Below, in pieces: positions 1-9,493 of a stretch of DNA of 64,000 nt (its first letter is position 1; every line of letters begins with the position of its first letter). Origin of the DNA: Brachionus plicatilis (lineage: Eukaryota; Rotifera; Eurotatoria; Ploima; Brachionidae); assembly GCA_010279815.1 (NCBI GenBank), contig QEOQ01000690.1:731887-795886 (forward strand). Direction: 5' to 3'. Under the pieces are notes generated by a model. It was given only the letters and a program-made list of their open reading frames with translations, searched no databases and was not told the DNA's origin. The translations under genes and the position numbers were made by a program.

Positions 1-156
1 TGATTTTATCCAGTGGATAAGATAGTCAGGCAAGTTCATTTTAATTAGTTTATAAATTAATCCGTCATGCCACACCCTATCAAAAGCTTTTGAGATATCA
101 AAAAATAAGGCATTGACTTTTTTCTTTCTATTGAATGATTCAGAAACTGTAAAATA
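1..156 (-). pseudogene. Reverse transcriptase motif A fragment (continuation)
   Basis: The minus-strand translation reads SFNRKKKVNALFFDISKAF, directly followed by DRVWHDGLIYKLIKMNLP. This is RT motif A with the first catalytic aspartate (FFD) intact. It continues the frame that ends at about 1123, which shows that one RT was interrupted between QKI and SESFNRKKK. It runs off the left edge of the window, so the FADD motif is not visible. Confidence 0.8.
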
Positions 157-1122
157 CACTGTAAAATGACAACCTTTTGATTAATCCGAAAGATTTTTAA
201 CAAAGAGATGTGTAAAAAAGAAAAATGACAACGGGATTAATTTAAAATTAAAATTTATTATAACTAATTTGATTTGATAAAAAAAATAACCAATTAGAAA
301 AAATTATAATTAATAAAATTGTAAGTTTCCAAAAGAAAATTTAACATGGTTTAGATGGAAGGCATTTGTTGGAGAAATATAAAAAAAAAGAGTTAGGCAT
401 AATCGGAGTAAAATGTTGGTTTTGTAAAGCCAGATAAATTGGAAAAGTTGAATATTTAGGAACATCTGAACATTGGGCCCATGGTTCATTTGAATAGCAA
501 CATATTGGTCTAACAAACAAACAGCTTAAAGCGAACATATTGAATTCGTTGCCAAAAACATTTATTGTAGCTGAATTTTCGATCATTTTTTCATAACTTG
601 CTTCGTAACCAGAACGTTGAAAAACATTTCTGAAATACTTTTCAGAAATCTCCATGGTTGCGTTCCATCTTTATTGGATTTTTTTAATTTTTGGTATAAA
701 TGACCATTTTAATATAGCATTAGTCCACCTTTATTAGATGGAATATATTCAAGTTTATTGGACATGTTTTTTCTAATTTTCAATTTTTTTTTAGAAGAAG
801 TTTGGTTAAAAGATTTTATAATCAGTATTATTTGGTACATTTTGACAAGATAATTAGAGTAATTATTGGGAATTTGTGAGAGTGGTTTTTGATATTAAGT
901 CTTATTCCGAGTATTAATTAGGAATAATTTATAATTTTTAGTTAAATAATTAGACACATTTTATTATAATTTATTTTAAGTAACCGGGAAATGATAATTT
1001 TTTATTACTTAGTTATAATAAAAAAAAAAACTCCTCCTTTTTTTTCGGTAAGTTAAAATACAATTTTTTAACACATTTGTCATTTTCCTATCGAGGTGTG
1101 AAAATGTTGTCATTTTACAGTG
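157..1122. mobile_element. DNA-transposon-like insert with 17-bp terminal inverted repeats
   Basis: The left end starts CACTGTAAAATGACAAC (157-173) and the right end is its exact reverse complement (1106-1122). The insert lies in the reverse transcriptase frame and separates two halves of one protein. I cannot see a clean target-site duplication: the flanks are AAAATA on the left and ATCCCA on the right. The superfamily is therefore undetermined. The interior is AT-rich and holds one possible coding relic (341-655). The remaining 450 bp on the right shows only short A/T-rich sequence. Confidence 0.7.
341..655 (-). pseudogene. Possible OTU-like cysteine protease fragment
   Basis: This is a minus-strand open frame of 104 residues. 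The segment FGNEFNMFALSCLFVRPICC followed by YSNEP, and about 35 residues later PIYLALQNQHFTPI, resembles the C-terminal half of OTU-family proteases. In those, a W/FGN-E-L-x-ALS-RPI-YS block precedes an NHY/NHF histidine. The DGNC catalytic-cysteine block expected about 60 residues upstream is not in this frame, and the frame has an in-frame stop shortly upstream. It is therefore a partial relic. OTU domains are known as passengers in several eukaryotic transposons. The call rests on motif resemblance alone. Confidence 0.4.
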
Positions 1123-2153
1123 ATCCCAATTTTTTGAATCAAGAAAATAAGATTGTCGGCGGTTCGTCGATATTTTCTGAAGCTTGATTGCTCTTGAATT
1201 AACAATGAATTCTTTTCTAGGTGATTATATATTCTAATGTAGATAATCCGCTCTAGGAGCTTACCAAGACAGCTTGTCATGCTTATTGGTCTATAGTTAG
1301 TTGGGTCATTTAATGGTGAGAATTTTTTAGGAATCATGGTTATGAAAGCTGTTTTCCATTCTTTGGGAATTCTAGCCTGAAGAATACTTCGGTTAAAGAG
1401 TTCCTTAATATCAAGAAGACAAGTTCGTGGTAAATTTTTTAACATGATATTTTGAATTTTGTCAGGTCCTGGTGCCCCTTCTCCTTTTAATTTCCTGATA
1501 GCTACATTGATCTCTTTTAGACTTATAGGTTCATTAATTATGAATGATTTGTGGCTTTTAAAAAAATTCGAGTTAAAATCAGTTATCTCACTGTCTGTTT
1601 TATTATTAATTAAATCAGAATTGGGACTAAAAGTTAAGGACAAGAATTCTCCAAAGAATTTTCCTTTTTCACTATCAGTGCTTAGTTCCTGATTATTTGC
1701 CAAAAAGGTTGGGATTAGTTTTGAACTTTTTTTTGATCTGAATTTATTTATTTTTTTCCAGAAAGGCCTGCTGGATAAGGGATTCTTGCTCATTTTATCG
1801 ATAAAGTCAGACCAATTTTTGTCCCAAAATTTTTTTAAAGAGATTTTTAACTGAGAGGTTAAAAAGTTGAATTTTTGCTTTGCTAATTGGGAACGAGTTC
1901 TTTGAAAATACCTCCTGGTTTTCCTGCGTTCTTTTATTAAGTTTACAATTTCATGCGGTAGGGTAGTTTTATATATTTTCCCTGACTGTAATGGGATACT
2001 TTTATGGGCAGCACTTATTATTTTTTTTGAGATTATATTATTATAGTCGTCAACACTATCTGGGTTTAAAATCGGAACACTAAGAATTTCTTGAAAATAT
2101 GACCAATTTGCTTTTTTGAAATTTAACCTTCTTGAAATCAATTCGGAAGTCAT
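1123..2153 (-). pseudogene. Reverse transcriptase, N-terminal half (jockey-like)
   Basis: This is an open frame of about 340 residues starting from an ATG at 2153, with no stop until the insertion boundary. The first 200 residues form the basic linker typical between endonuclease and RT, rich in K, R and W, including FWDKNWSDF. The RT core follows with GEGAPGPDKI, then IPKEWKTAFITMIPKK, then NYRPISMTSCLGKLLERI, which match RT motifs 1 and 2. The frame reads on to TADNLIFLIQKI and then enters the inverted repeat of the inserted element, so the annotated ORF end at 1110 lies inside the insert. Catalytic motif A lies on the other side of the insert. The copy cannot make a full RT. Confidence 0.8.
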
Positions 2154-2339
2154 AATATGCTCAATTGATATGCAATTGAATTGAATATGCTCAATTAATC
2201 CATACTTGCGGGATAGTTCAGTTGGAGTTGCTTTATTATTATAATCCTCTATTATCTAAAGCTTTAAGCTTATCTCAGGACTCTTTCTTTTTTTACTTTC
2301 CATTTTTGAAACAATAAAAATACACCAATAAAAATTTAC

Positions 2340-2375
2340 TATTATTATTATTTTATTTATTTATTTATATACTAT
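2340..2375. repeat. Short ATT/ATTT microsatellite
   Basis: A run of ATT units passes into TTTA units. It is a simple repeat next to the GC-richer patch. Confidence 0.7.
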
Positions 2376-2559
2376 TAAACAAACAAAAGTTTATATAATA
2401 ATTTTTGATTGGTTGGTTTCTTTTTATTTTGTCATTATTTTTCAGGAGTTGACACATACAGATTAAAATTTCATTGATAAAAAAAAAATTATAACGAATG
2501 TGCTAAAAAAAGATTGTATTCGTTAAAGAAAGTGACAATTAACGTTGTTATGTATAATT

Positions 2560-2870
2560 TAAGTATGAAAATGGGCTTTGATTTACCATTCGCAGTAGCG
2601 AATTTTTCATAATTTCATATTCGTAATATGATATTTTGTTAGCCATTGATTTGAATGGAGAGGAAATCGGGGCTTATACATCATTCGCTGTAACGCGATA
2701 TTCGTAATAAAGCGAATCGTTAGCGCGAGTGCACTGTAATGGGGAGGCGCTCATCTCCTTTTCCTGTACCTTTTTAAGCAACGGCTCCGATCTGACACAG
2801 AGGTAACTGCATCGAGTTGGTCATCTGTACCGCTATTATTATCCAGTCGAAACCGGTAGCTAAAGGAATA
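2560..2870. other. GC-richer patch with ATTCGC palindromes, identity unknown
   Basis: This patch stands out from its surroundings by base composition and CpG content. It contains the perfect hairpin ATTCGC-AGTA-GCGAAT (2588-2603), a second ATTCGC / GCGAAT pair (2683-2688 and 2712-2717) and two copies of ATATTCGTAATA. Its right part (about 2735-2865) is non-repetitive and moderately GC-rich. I find no open reading frame or tRNA-like box. A decayed LTR, a SINE or a promoter region are all possible, and I do not assign it. Confidence 0.45.
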
Positions 2871-3119
2871 TTTCTTTTAATTAAAATTCAATAAATTATC
2901 AAAATCAAATCCAAAATATCTACTAAAAATTTTAAAAAAAAGTTATGATATGTCAAATAAATGTTTTTAAATATTTTTGTCTATTTATTCCTTAGATATC
3001 TCGCTTTCCGCATAATATCCCGCTTTTCCTAAATTGTCTCACTATTTCAAAGATATCTCACTTATTCCATTACAACTTTTTTTTCTATAAACTATAAGTC
3101 TTTGGAATATATATTAAAA

Positions 3120-3465
3120 TTTAAAAATCGTAAAAGAAATTGCTTTGGTCCCAATAGAATCGTCCGATGCAGCTAAACTAGCTGCAAAAAAAGCTTAAGC
3201 AAACAGTCAAAACCGGCAGAATGTAGCATTTGTGGTGAATTTATGAAAAATGAAAAGGGTGTTAAATTGCACATGTCAAAAAAGAACAAAGAATAATTTA
3301 GTAATTTTTTTTTTGAAAATTGGTAATAAAATTTAATATATTTTAAAAAATTTCTTGATCACCAAAAAAATTCATTTTTATTTTTTCACAATTCAGAGGC
3401 TTTTTTGATCACGAAATATGTGATCATTGATCACTGATCACATTCTGGACATGACCCCAAAACAC
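3120..3465 (+). mobile_element. Right-end relic of a Merlin-like transposon
   Basis: A decayed zinc-finger tail matching the C-terminus of the intact Merlin protein at 20.7-22.2 kb is followed, as in that element, by a terminal region full of a repeated hexamer. Here the hexamer is GATCAC instead of GGTCAC, with five to six copies between about 3355 and 3445. The end CATTCTGGACATGACCCC aligns loosely with the intact right end (CATAACGTGGGAGACCC). No matching left end was seen. Confidence 0.5.
3210..3296 (+). pseudogene. C2H2 zinc-finger tail of a Merlin-like transposase
   Basis: The frame reads KPAECSICGEFMKNEKGVK then LHMSKKNKE and a stop. It matches ILCELCGEYMDGEAGIKIHK of the intact element at 22.15-22.22 kb, with both cysteines and the first histidine retained. 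The second histidine position (KKNKE) is lost. Upstream, in another frame, PIESSDAAKLAAKK is read before a stop, so a frameshift separates the linker from the finger. Confidence 0.6.
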
Positions 3466-5338
3466 AATTCTACAGATTTGATTTATTTTTATTAAATAAT
3501 TATTTTTTATTGAATAAAATCGAGTCAATTAAAAAAATCATACCGTAAACTCGTGACCATTACTCTTGGAACAATGTCAAAATTTGGTTTTATTCCATTC
3601 GGAACTAATACCGTCGAAACCATGTTATAAAATTTTTTTATTTTTTTTAGAATAAACCTTGACGTCTGACTTTAAACTAAGAGTAAGCGCAAAACTTTGA
3701 TTTTATTCTTAGAATAATTTCGAATTTATTTTGCAATAAACTTAAAAAATTGTAGAGTTAAATTCGAAATTATAAAAAATTAAAAATTAAACTTTATTCT
3801 AATTTTTGTATTTATTCTAAGAGTAAAAATTAAATTCGATTAAAAATTAAAAATTAAAATTAAATTTAAAATTAAAAAATTCGATTTAATAGCCTAATTT
3901 GAATATTAATAAATTTATTAAAAAGAAAGAAATATTAATACATCATTTTATGTTTAATAATGATGTTTAATAAGTCATGTTACTTGAATAATTAAGATTT
4001 TGGATATTGCTCAGTTCAAAAAAAAGGGAAAAGATATAAAATACGAGAAGAAAATATAATTTTTAAAATCCTTAATCGAAATTAAATTTTTATCTTTACA
4101 ATATTAACAAGTCGTGGAGTGGGCTTTTTAAACTTTAAATTCGAGTGAAGAAACATTTAATAAATTACACAATAAAAAAATTTGAAACTTCAAGGTTTAA
4201 TTATTTCAAACTTTACAAAAAAATTTTGAAGGTTTTTTTACTCAATTAGAAAAAAAAGATTTTCAAGGTTTGGAAAAAAAATTCAAGTTAAATAATTTTG
4301 AAAAAACTTCGAAATAAAAAATTTCGATTAACAACCCTAATTTAAAGGTGAAGATAATTTTTTTCATAAGAAAAAGGATGCACAGTATATTTTAGTTAAT
4401 TAGTAGTAAAAAAAATTTTATCTTTTTTATAAATTTGGGTGATTTAAACACAGTCTTATTTTTTCACAATCTTGACGAGTGAATGTTCCATACATAACCC
4501 AATGTTTCAGATTATTTTTTTTTTTAAATTAAATGATTTAGAAAAATTTCTGAAATATTTCGTAAAAATATTGGAAAATAAAAAATTGTTAAAAAATTTG
4601 CATTTTGAAAATACAAAAATAAGAAAATCGTTTACATTTAAAGTATTTCATTTGGCAAATTAAAAATTGAACTAGAGTAAAAATCAATGATGCATATTTT
4701 TAAAATAATAAATCGATTAAAAGAGTTTATAATTTTTTTAGAAAAATTTTTTTCTAAATACAGTTTATATAGATTATTTAATGTTAGGAAGAATGTACAA
4801 AAATTTTTAATAATAAAATTTTTTCTTTCGATAAATAACCAAATTGAATAAAACAATAGAAAATAAAAAAAAACAAAATCTAAAATTAATTACATTTTTC
4901 TTTAAAAAAAACTCAAACGGAACAAAAAAAATATAATAAAAATTTTTTTTGATTTCTTTAATTCTAGTGCTTAACAAAAAAATTGTAAATTTTTGAAAAT
5001 TATAAAAAAATCATAAAAAAGGCTTTTTGATATTAAGATAAGAATTTGTTTTGAAAACTTTGACACGAAAATAACAAAAAAAAAAAGTTAAGACTAAAAC
5101 CTAGAAAATGTATTTTGAACAAAAAAAAACGTGAATCAAAAAATGAAATACGTTTTGTATTTTGAGCTTTATAGAATGCAGTCTAATGTAAAAAAAAAAT
5201 AAATTTCTCTATAAATTAAGCTGAAACATGAATTTAAATTCATTCATAAAATTTTTCTACACAAAACAGCCATTTTCCTAAATTTTTAAAATCCTCGTGC
5301 AAACTTTTTAGAAAAAAACAAGCAAATATTTTTAAAAA
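3466..5338. other. AT-rich intergenic region
   Basis: No gene is supported here. At 3542-3554 the string ACCGTAAACTCG repeats the terminal sequence of the element at 13827-14631 and may be a solo end. Around 3560-3830, inverted copies of a TTACTCTTAGAATAAA-like string suggest a decayed foldback element. The short frames at 4472-4856 are biased to K, N, F, L and I and look like AT-rich noise. Confidence 0.5.
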
Positions 5339-6328
5339 ATGGGCAAAAAAAACAAGAAGCAAAAGAGAGAAGAAGAAGAAGAAGAAGAACAGGTTGCGAA
5401 TGAGCAACAAGAACAAGAGGAGCCAGAGCAAGCCCCCGAGGAGCCAGTAGAAGAAAGCCCCAAAAAGAAAAAGAAGAAGTCCAAGAACAAAGCAGCCAAA
5501 CAAGAGGTGCAACCAGAAAGCGACCAAGAAGCAAAAGAGGAGCCAGCTGAACAGGCCGAGAATGGACAAGAGGAAGAAGAGGATGAAGAAGATGCTGAAC
5601 TAGTTATTAAATCCAATAAAAAGCGGTCACATTCCGAGTCTGAGAATGGAGTGTCCCATGTAGACAATGCCAAGTTGGACAAAGCTCTGAAGGAAATCCA
5701 AGGAATCTCGGATGAATTGGTGGAACAGTTTAGATCTTCGGCAGAAAATCTTGCCAAAAAGCACAAAAACGACTCAATCAGACCTCTGGCTGCCGCCCTG
5801 GTGTGCTTGACCGGCGCTCACAAAGTCACTCCAGTTTCACTGTTGACTCAACGCGAGGGATACACCACTTATTGTCTGGTAAAAAAAGATGAAGAAATCC
5901 GCGGAAAGTCATTTGGATTTGGTATTATAAAAAGAATTTTGGGAGAAGAAGAGGGAGATAGAGCTGTGTCACACATTACTTTTTCCAAAGATCACATGTG
6001 TCTAGTGTTCGACATACCGAGCAAACATGATGAAGTGATCCAGGAGAAATGGTATAATACAGCTTCGTTGGAAATGAATCCATTGGGTCCAGGCGATGAT
6101 TTGCCAGAACTGGAAGAAGGAAGTAGTGGCGGCGGCGGCGGAGGTGGTGGTGGCGGCTTTAATGGAAGAGGTCGCGGTGGTCCTCGAGGAGGTGGTGGTG
6201 GCTTTAATGGCAGGGGCCGAGGTGGTCCTAGAGGAGGTGGACGTGGTGGCTTCAACAGCGGAAGAGGTGGATTTGGCTCGCGAGGAGGCGGTGGTGGATT
6301 TAATAAAAAAATTTCTTTTGATGATTAA
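5339..6328 (+). CDS. GUCT-domain RGG protein related to DDX21/DDX50, without helicase core
   Basis: This is an intronless 329-residue protein and the most GC-rich, clearly coding stretch on the left side. Residues 1-100 are alternating lysine and glutamate blocks (MGKKNKKQKR, PKKKKKK, EEEEDEEDAE), typical of nucleolar proteins. Residues 110-150 form a helical lead-in (LDKALKEIQGISDELVEQF). Residues 150-240 match the GUCT domain of RNA helicase II/Gu (DDX21, DDX50): PLAAALVCLTGA, then FDIPSKHDEVIQEKWYN. Residues 261-321 are an RGG/FNGRGRGG tail. In DDX21 a DEAD-box helicase core of about 400 residues separates the charged N-terminus from GUCT. Here it is absent, with no intron room for it. The first ATG in frame is used. 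AATAAA occurs at 6341. RNA binding in the nucleolus is inferred, and helicase activity is not expected. Confidence 0.85.
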   Translation: MGKKNKKQKREEEEEEEQVANEQQEQEEPEQAPEEPVEESPKKKKKKSKNKAAKQEVQPESDQEAKEEPAEQAENGQEEEEDEEDAELVIKSNKKRSHSESENGVSHVDNAKLDKALKEIQGISDELVEQFRSSAENLAKKHKNDSIRPLAAALVCLTGAHKVTPVSLLTQREGYTTYCLVKKDEEIRGKSFGFGIIKRILGEEEGDRAVSHITFSKDHMCLVFDIPSKHDEVIQEKWYNTASLEMNPLGPGDDLPELEEGSSGGGGGGGGGGFNGRGRGGPRGGGGGFNGRGRGGPRGGGRGGFNSGRGGFGSRGGGGGFNKKISFDD

Positions 6329-6340
6329 AAAGTTATAAAA

Positions 6341-6346
6341 AATAAA
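6341..6346 (+). terminator. Polyadenylation signal AATAAA
   Basis: An AATAAA hexamer lies 13 bp after the stop codon of the GUCT protein gene. In such AT-rich DNA the hexamer is common, so support comes only from position. Confidence 0.4.
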
Positions 6347-6426
6347 AAATTTTTCATTGTATTTTTCATTTTTTTTATTTAAAATAATTTTTTGGTTGAG
6401 AAAAAAATTTAACACAAAGGGTCTTG

Positions 6427-6768
6427 GGCATTGTGAAATTTGGTACAAAAATCAAAAACAAAATATAAAAAGTGCCAAAGCTTAGGTTCTGAAGGACCAA
6501 AACATGTTCTGTAAATTGTAGCAACTGATACATTCTTTGTACCACCACATTAAAGTTGAATTGGATTTTTAATTTAATGTAGTATCCCAAACTTACTATT
6601 TTCTGAGTTATGCAGATTTATTGCAGAGTTTTGCAGAATCAGTATATTGGTGGTACAAAGGATGTATCTGTTGCTACAATTTACAGAACATGTTTTGGTC
6701 CTTCAGAATTTAAGCTTTGGAATTTTTAATATTTTGTTTTTGTTTTTTGTACCAAATTTCACAATGCC
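6427..6768. mobile_element. Foldback MITE, family GGnnTTGTGAA, copy 1
   Basis: This 342-bp element is nearly a palindrome. Its arms of about 125 bp start GGCATTGTGAAATTTGGTAC and contain matching blocks such as CAAAACATGTTCTGTAAATT and GTACCACCA. A short non-repeated centre separates the arms. It is flanked by GGGTCTTG (6419-6426) and GGGTCTTC (6769-6776), an 8-bp target duplication with one mismatch. It shares its terminal string with the elements at 15115 and 33808. It has no coding capacity. Confidence 0.85.
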
Positions 6769-6776
6769 GGGTCTTC

Positions 6777-8205
6777 GATAAAAAATTGCTGATAAATATT
6801 TTAAATAATTTTTACAAAATGGCTTGCAAAAAAGAAGAAAATTCGATATGATAATGTATCAATTCATCGAAAACTAATGCATAGAAAATTAATAAAATTA
6901 ACAAAAACTCATGGAAAAAATTTAAAAAAAAAAAAATTTCATAGATTTTTTTTCATTGAAATTGTGTTAAAAATTTTAAAAGAAAAATTTAAAGATTAAA
7001 TTATTATAAATTTATTTTTAACTAACAAATTTTGAATGTTTATACGTTTAATTAGCTCTTGAAATAAATTTTTTTACAATTTAAATTGTCGTTTTTTGTT
7101 GATTAAAGAAAAATTTTGATATCTTTTCAATTTTATGTCAACGAAAAATTAAAGGAGATTATTATTCTAAAAAAATGATAAATTTTTTTTATATCTAATC
7201 CTTAAAAAAATTCTATGAAAAATTCTAAAATTCTATATTATTAAAAAATTCTTTTAATTTAATTTTTTTAATGAGATAACAAAAGAAACTAAATGAAGTG
7301 ACACTTTTAATCTAATTTCTCTGATGAAAAAACTAATTGACTTACACTTTTATTTGATGACCTAATCATTTAATGGGAGTATATCAAAAAAATTTTTAAA
7401 TAGACAAAGACTTAAATTTATATAGACTCATAAATAATGCAGAATAATGCAGAGACTAATAAAATGTAGAACACATTCTAATTAGATTATTGTTATATTC
7501 TTTTTAAAATTTTTATAAGTATAAGGTGGTCAAACTGAAGAAAAGGTTCTTATACAGGAAGAATTAAGAGTTTTTCTGGCTAGTATTATAGAAATTTTGA
7601 TAAAAAACTGAGTCAGAGGGAATGCAGCCTCTATTATTTCTATTATTTTAATTTAAAATGAAAATTTTTATTTTTGTATTCATATTTTTATATTATTTAA
7701 TGAATTAATAACTTTTTTAAATGGAAATAAAATTTTAAAAAATTTTACCATGTTTCCATATAGAAAAGATAGTTTACAAAATTAATTCGATATCATAGTC
7801 CACGTCTATATTATGTGTATCTATATAGACAGTCTTTATTATGATTTTCTATATTATGATATAGTGCCCATTTAATAATTTTGGACTGGCAAAATAAACC
7901 CTCTTCAATTTTTTTAAATTTTTTTATAATTTTATCAAATACACTAATTAACTTTATTAGAATTTACAGAATTATAGAAAGGTTTTATTGCCTGACAAAA
8001 ATAAAAATTAATTAACAAATTAAAGTAAAATTTAAAATGATTTATTTGTTTTTTGGTTTTTAAGAGTTGATTTTCTTGGCCATCATCGTTTACAAAGTAA
8101 ATCTAAATCTATTTACTAATCAACGACTGGTTCTTCTCTAGTTAAAAATGTAGAATATAACCAAGTTGTCATCAAAAGGAAGAGAGTATATTTTATTTCA
8201 ATATT
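6777..8205. other. AT-rich intergenic region
   Basis: No gene or recognisable element is seen. The frames present are short and dominated by A/T-rich codons. Confidence 0.5.
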
Positions 8206-8931
8206 TCAGAAAAAGATCTCGGTGTTTTGGTGTCGAATGATCTTAAGTGGAGCAAACAATGTTCAGCAGCGGCAGCAAAAGCTAACAGAATTTTAGGTCA
8301 AATTAGGAATTCATTCGTGTGTCTGGACAGTGAGACTCTTGGACTTTTATACATAAGCTTGTCAGACCTCATTTTGAATATGCCATTAGTATGTTGAATC
8401 CTTCAACCAAAGCAAGTATAAAAATGATTGAGAAAGTTCAGAGACGTGCAACGAAATTGGTCAAATATTTAAGGAAGAAATCATACGAAGATAGGCTTAA
8501 ATCGCTAGAACTAATGAACTTGGAAGAGCGCAAAACAAGAGGGGATTTAATTCAAATGTTTAAAATAGTCAACGGCCATTAGAAAATCAACTTGGTGAAT
8601 GGAGTGAACTTAGCAAAAAGTTTGAAAATGAATCTTAGAAGAGAGCATAACATGAAGCTTGTTAGAGAAATTAGTAAACGCGGCTCATATAGGTATAATT
8701 TTTTAACGAACAGAATTGTGTCAAGAATGGATGGAATGATTTGCCACAAAATGTGGTGAATGCTGAACAGTCAATAGCTTCAAATCGGAAAATTATTATT
8801 GATAAAGAAGTGTTTGGTATGGTGAAGAGAAAGCGTAGAAAGACTGCCACAGCTCAACTTGAGCTAAACGCCGTTTGGTGTTAGTGTAAATTTATTCTTA
8901 ACTGCAGTTCTTATTACTACTCCTACTACTA
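8206..8931 (+). pseudogene. CR1/L2-like retrotransposon, 3' end of the reverse transcriptase
   Basis: This is the C-terminal part of a non-LTR polyprotein. It reads EKDLGVLVSNDLKWSKQCS, then ANRILGQIRNSF, a frameshift near 8355, then RPHFEYAISMLNPSTKAS and IEKVQRRATKLVKYLRKKSY with EERKTRGDLIQMFKIVNGH. A stop follows at 8581, then degraded sequence to FGMVKRKR and a stop at 8882-8884. These blocks are characteristic of the post-RT tail of CR1/L2-type elements. A small hairpin and a short (ACT)n tract (about 8911-8931) close the 3' end. Stops and frameshifts show it is dead. The rest of the RT is missing by 5' truncation, usual for this class. Confidence 0.85.
8867..8882 (+). other. 3'-end stem-loop of the CR1/L2-like element
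   Basis: AACGCC-GTTT-GGTGTT folds into a 6-bp stem with one G-T wobble and a 4-base loop. The homologous position in the copy at the right edge of the window forms AACGCT-ATTG-AGCGTT. The T-A to C-G change between copies keeps the pairing. Such a 3' hairpin next to a microsatellite tail is where CR1/L2 reverse transcriptases are thought to begin copying. Confidence 0.55.
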
Positions 8932-9024
8932 ATATAATTATTTAATAAACTAAATAAAGGACTAATTCAGGCTTGACAGCAGTGATGTATTTTCATCACT
9001 TATAATGCTATTAAAATATACCTT

Positions 9025-9489
9025 CAGAGTTGTTCCTCAAGTCGCTATTTTTCAAGTCTTTCGACCATAAAGTCAAGTCAAGTCTTAACTTGACTTGACT
9101 TTTTTAAGATTTTTCAAGTCAAGTCTAAACTTGACTTGACTTTTTTTATGAGTAAAAAGTCAAGTCTTAACTTGACTCGATTTTTTTTATATTTTTCAAA
9201 AGATTATTTTATAAATTAATAATTTTTTGGTTAACAAAATGATTCAATTAAAAATGTAAACGTTAAAAAGATTTTAGAGAATAAAAAATCTAAATTCAAT
9301 TTTTACATAAACTATAATTTAGTAAAAATAAAATCAGACAAAACATCAACTCAAGTTACTTTTTAACTTTTTCCTTGAAAAAAAAAAAGTCAAGTCAAGT
9401 TGTGACTTGACTTTTTACCCATTTAAAAAAATCAAGTCAAGTCGTGACTTGGACTTGACTTGAGACTTGAGACTTGATGAACAACTCTG
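9025..9489. mobile_element. MITE with AAGTC-repeat arms
   Basis: The ends are CAGAGTTGTTCCTCAAGTC (left) and the complement of CAGAGTTGTTCATCAAGTC (right). The arms consist largely of the pentamer family AAGTC / GACTT, reiterated in both orientations (for example 9072-9180 and 9388-9478), with an AT-rich centre. CCTT lies directly outside both ends (9021-9024 and 9490-9493), a possible 4-bp target duplication. It has no coding potential. The architecture resembles the GTCGACT element at 16271. Confidence 0.75.
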
Positions 9490-9493
9490 CCTT

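Larger units (their letters stand above)
1..2205 (-). mobile_element. Jockey-like non-LTR retrotransposon relic, split by an insertion
   Basis: This is a reverse-transcriptase retroelement read on the minus strand. It is cut in two by an unrelated insert at 157-1122. The 5' portion of the RT is at 1123-2153, and the motif A portion continues at 1-156 and runs off the window. No ORF1 or endonuclease domain is recognisable beyond about 2205, so the copy is 5'-truncated. Just upstream of the long ORF the 13-mer AATATGCTCAATT occurs twice within about 45 bp, a small local duplication. The WHDGLIYKL motif is shared with the fragment near 12.3 kb, so the two belong to the same or a sister family. 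Clade assignment to jockey rests on motif resemblance only. Confidence 0.8.

Noticed and set aside
2735..2865. A structural RNA gene in the GC-richer patch
   Set aside because: No tRNA, 5S or snRNA signature could be matched. It is kept as an unassigned patch.
4472..4856. Two frames of 63 and 72 residues
   Set aside because: Composition is almost only K, N, F, I and L, as expected from random AT-rich DNA.
5240..6448. Several other frames over the GUCT gene on both strands
   Set aside because: They are shadows of the real frame, caused by its GAA/AAG and GGT/GGC repeats.
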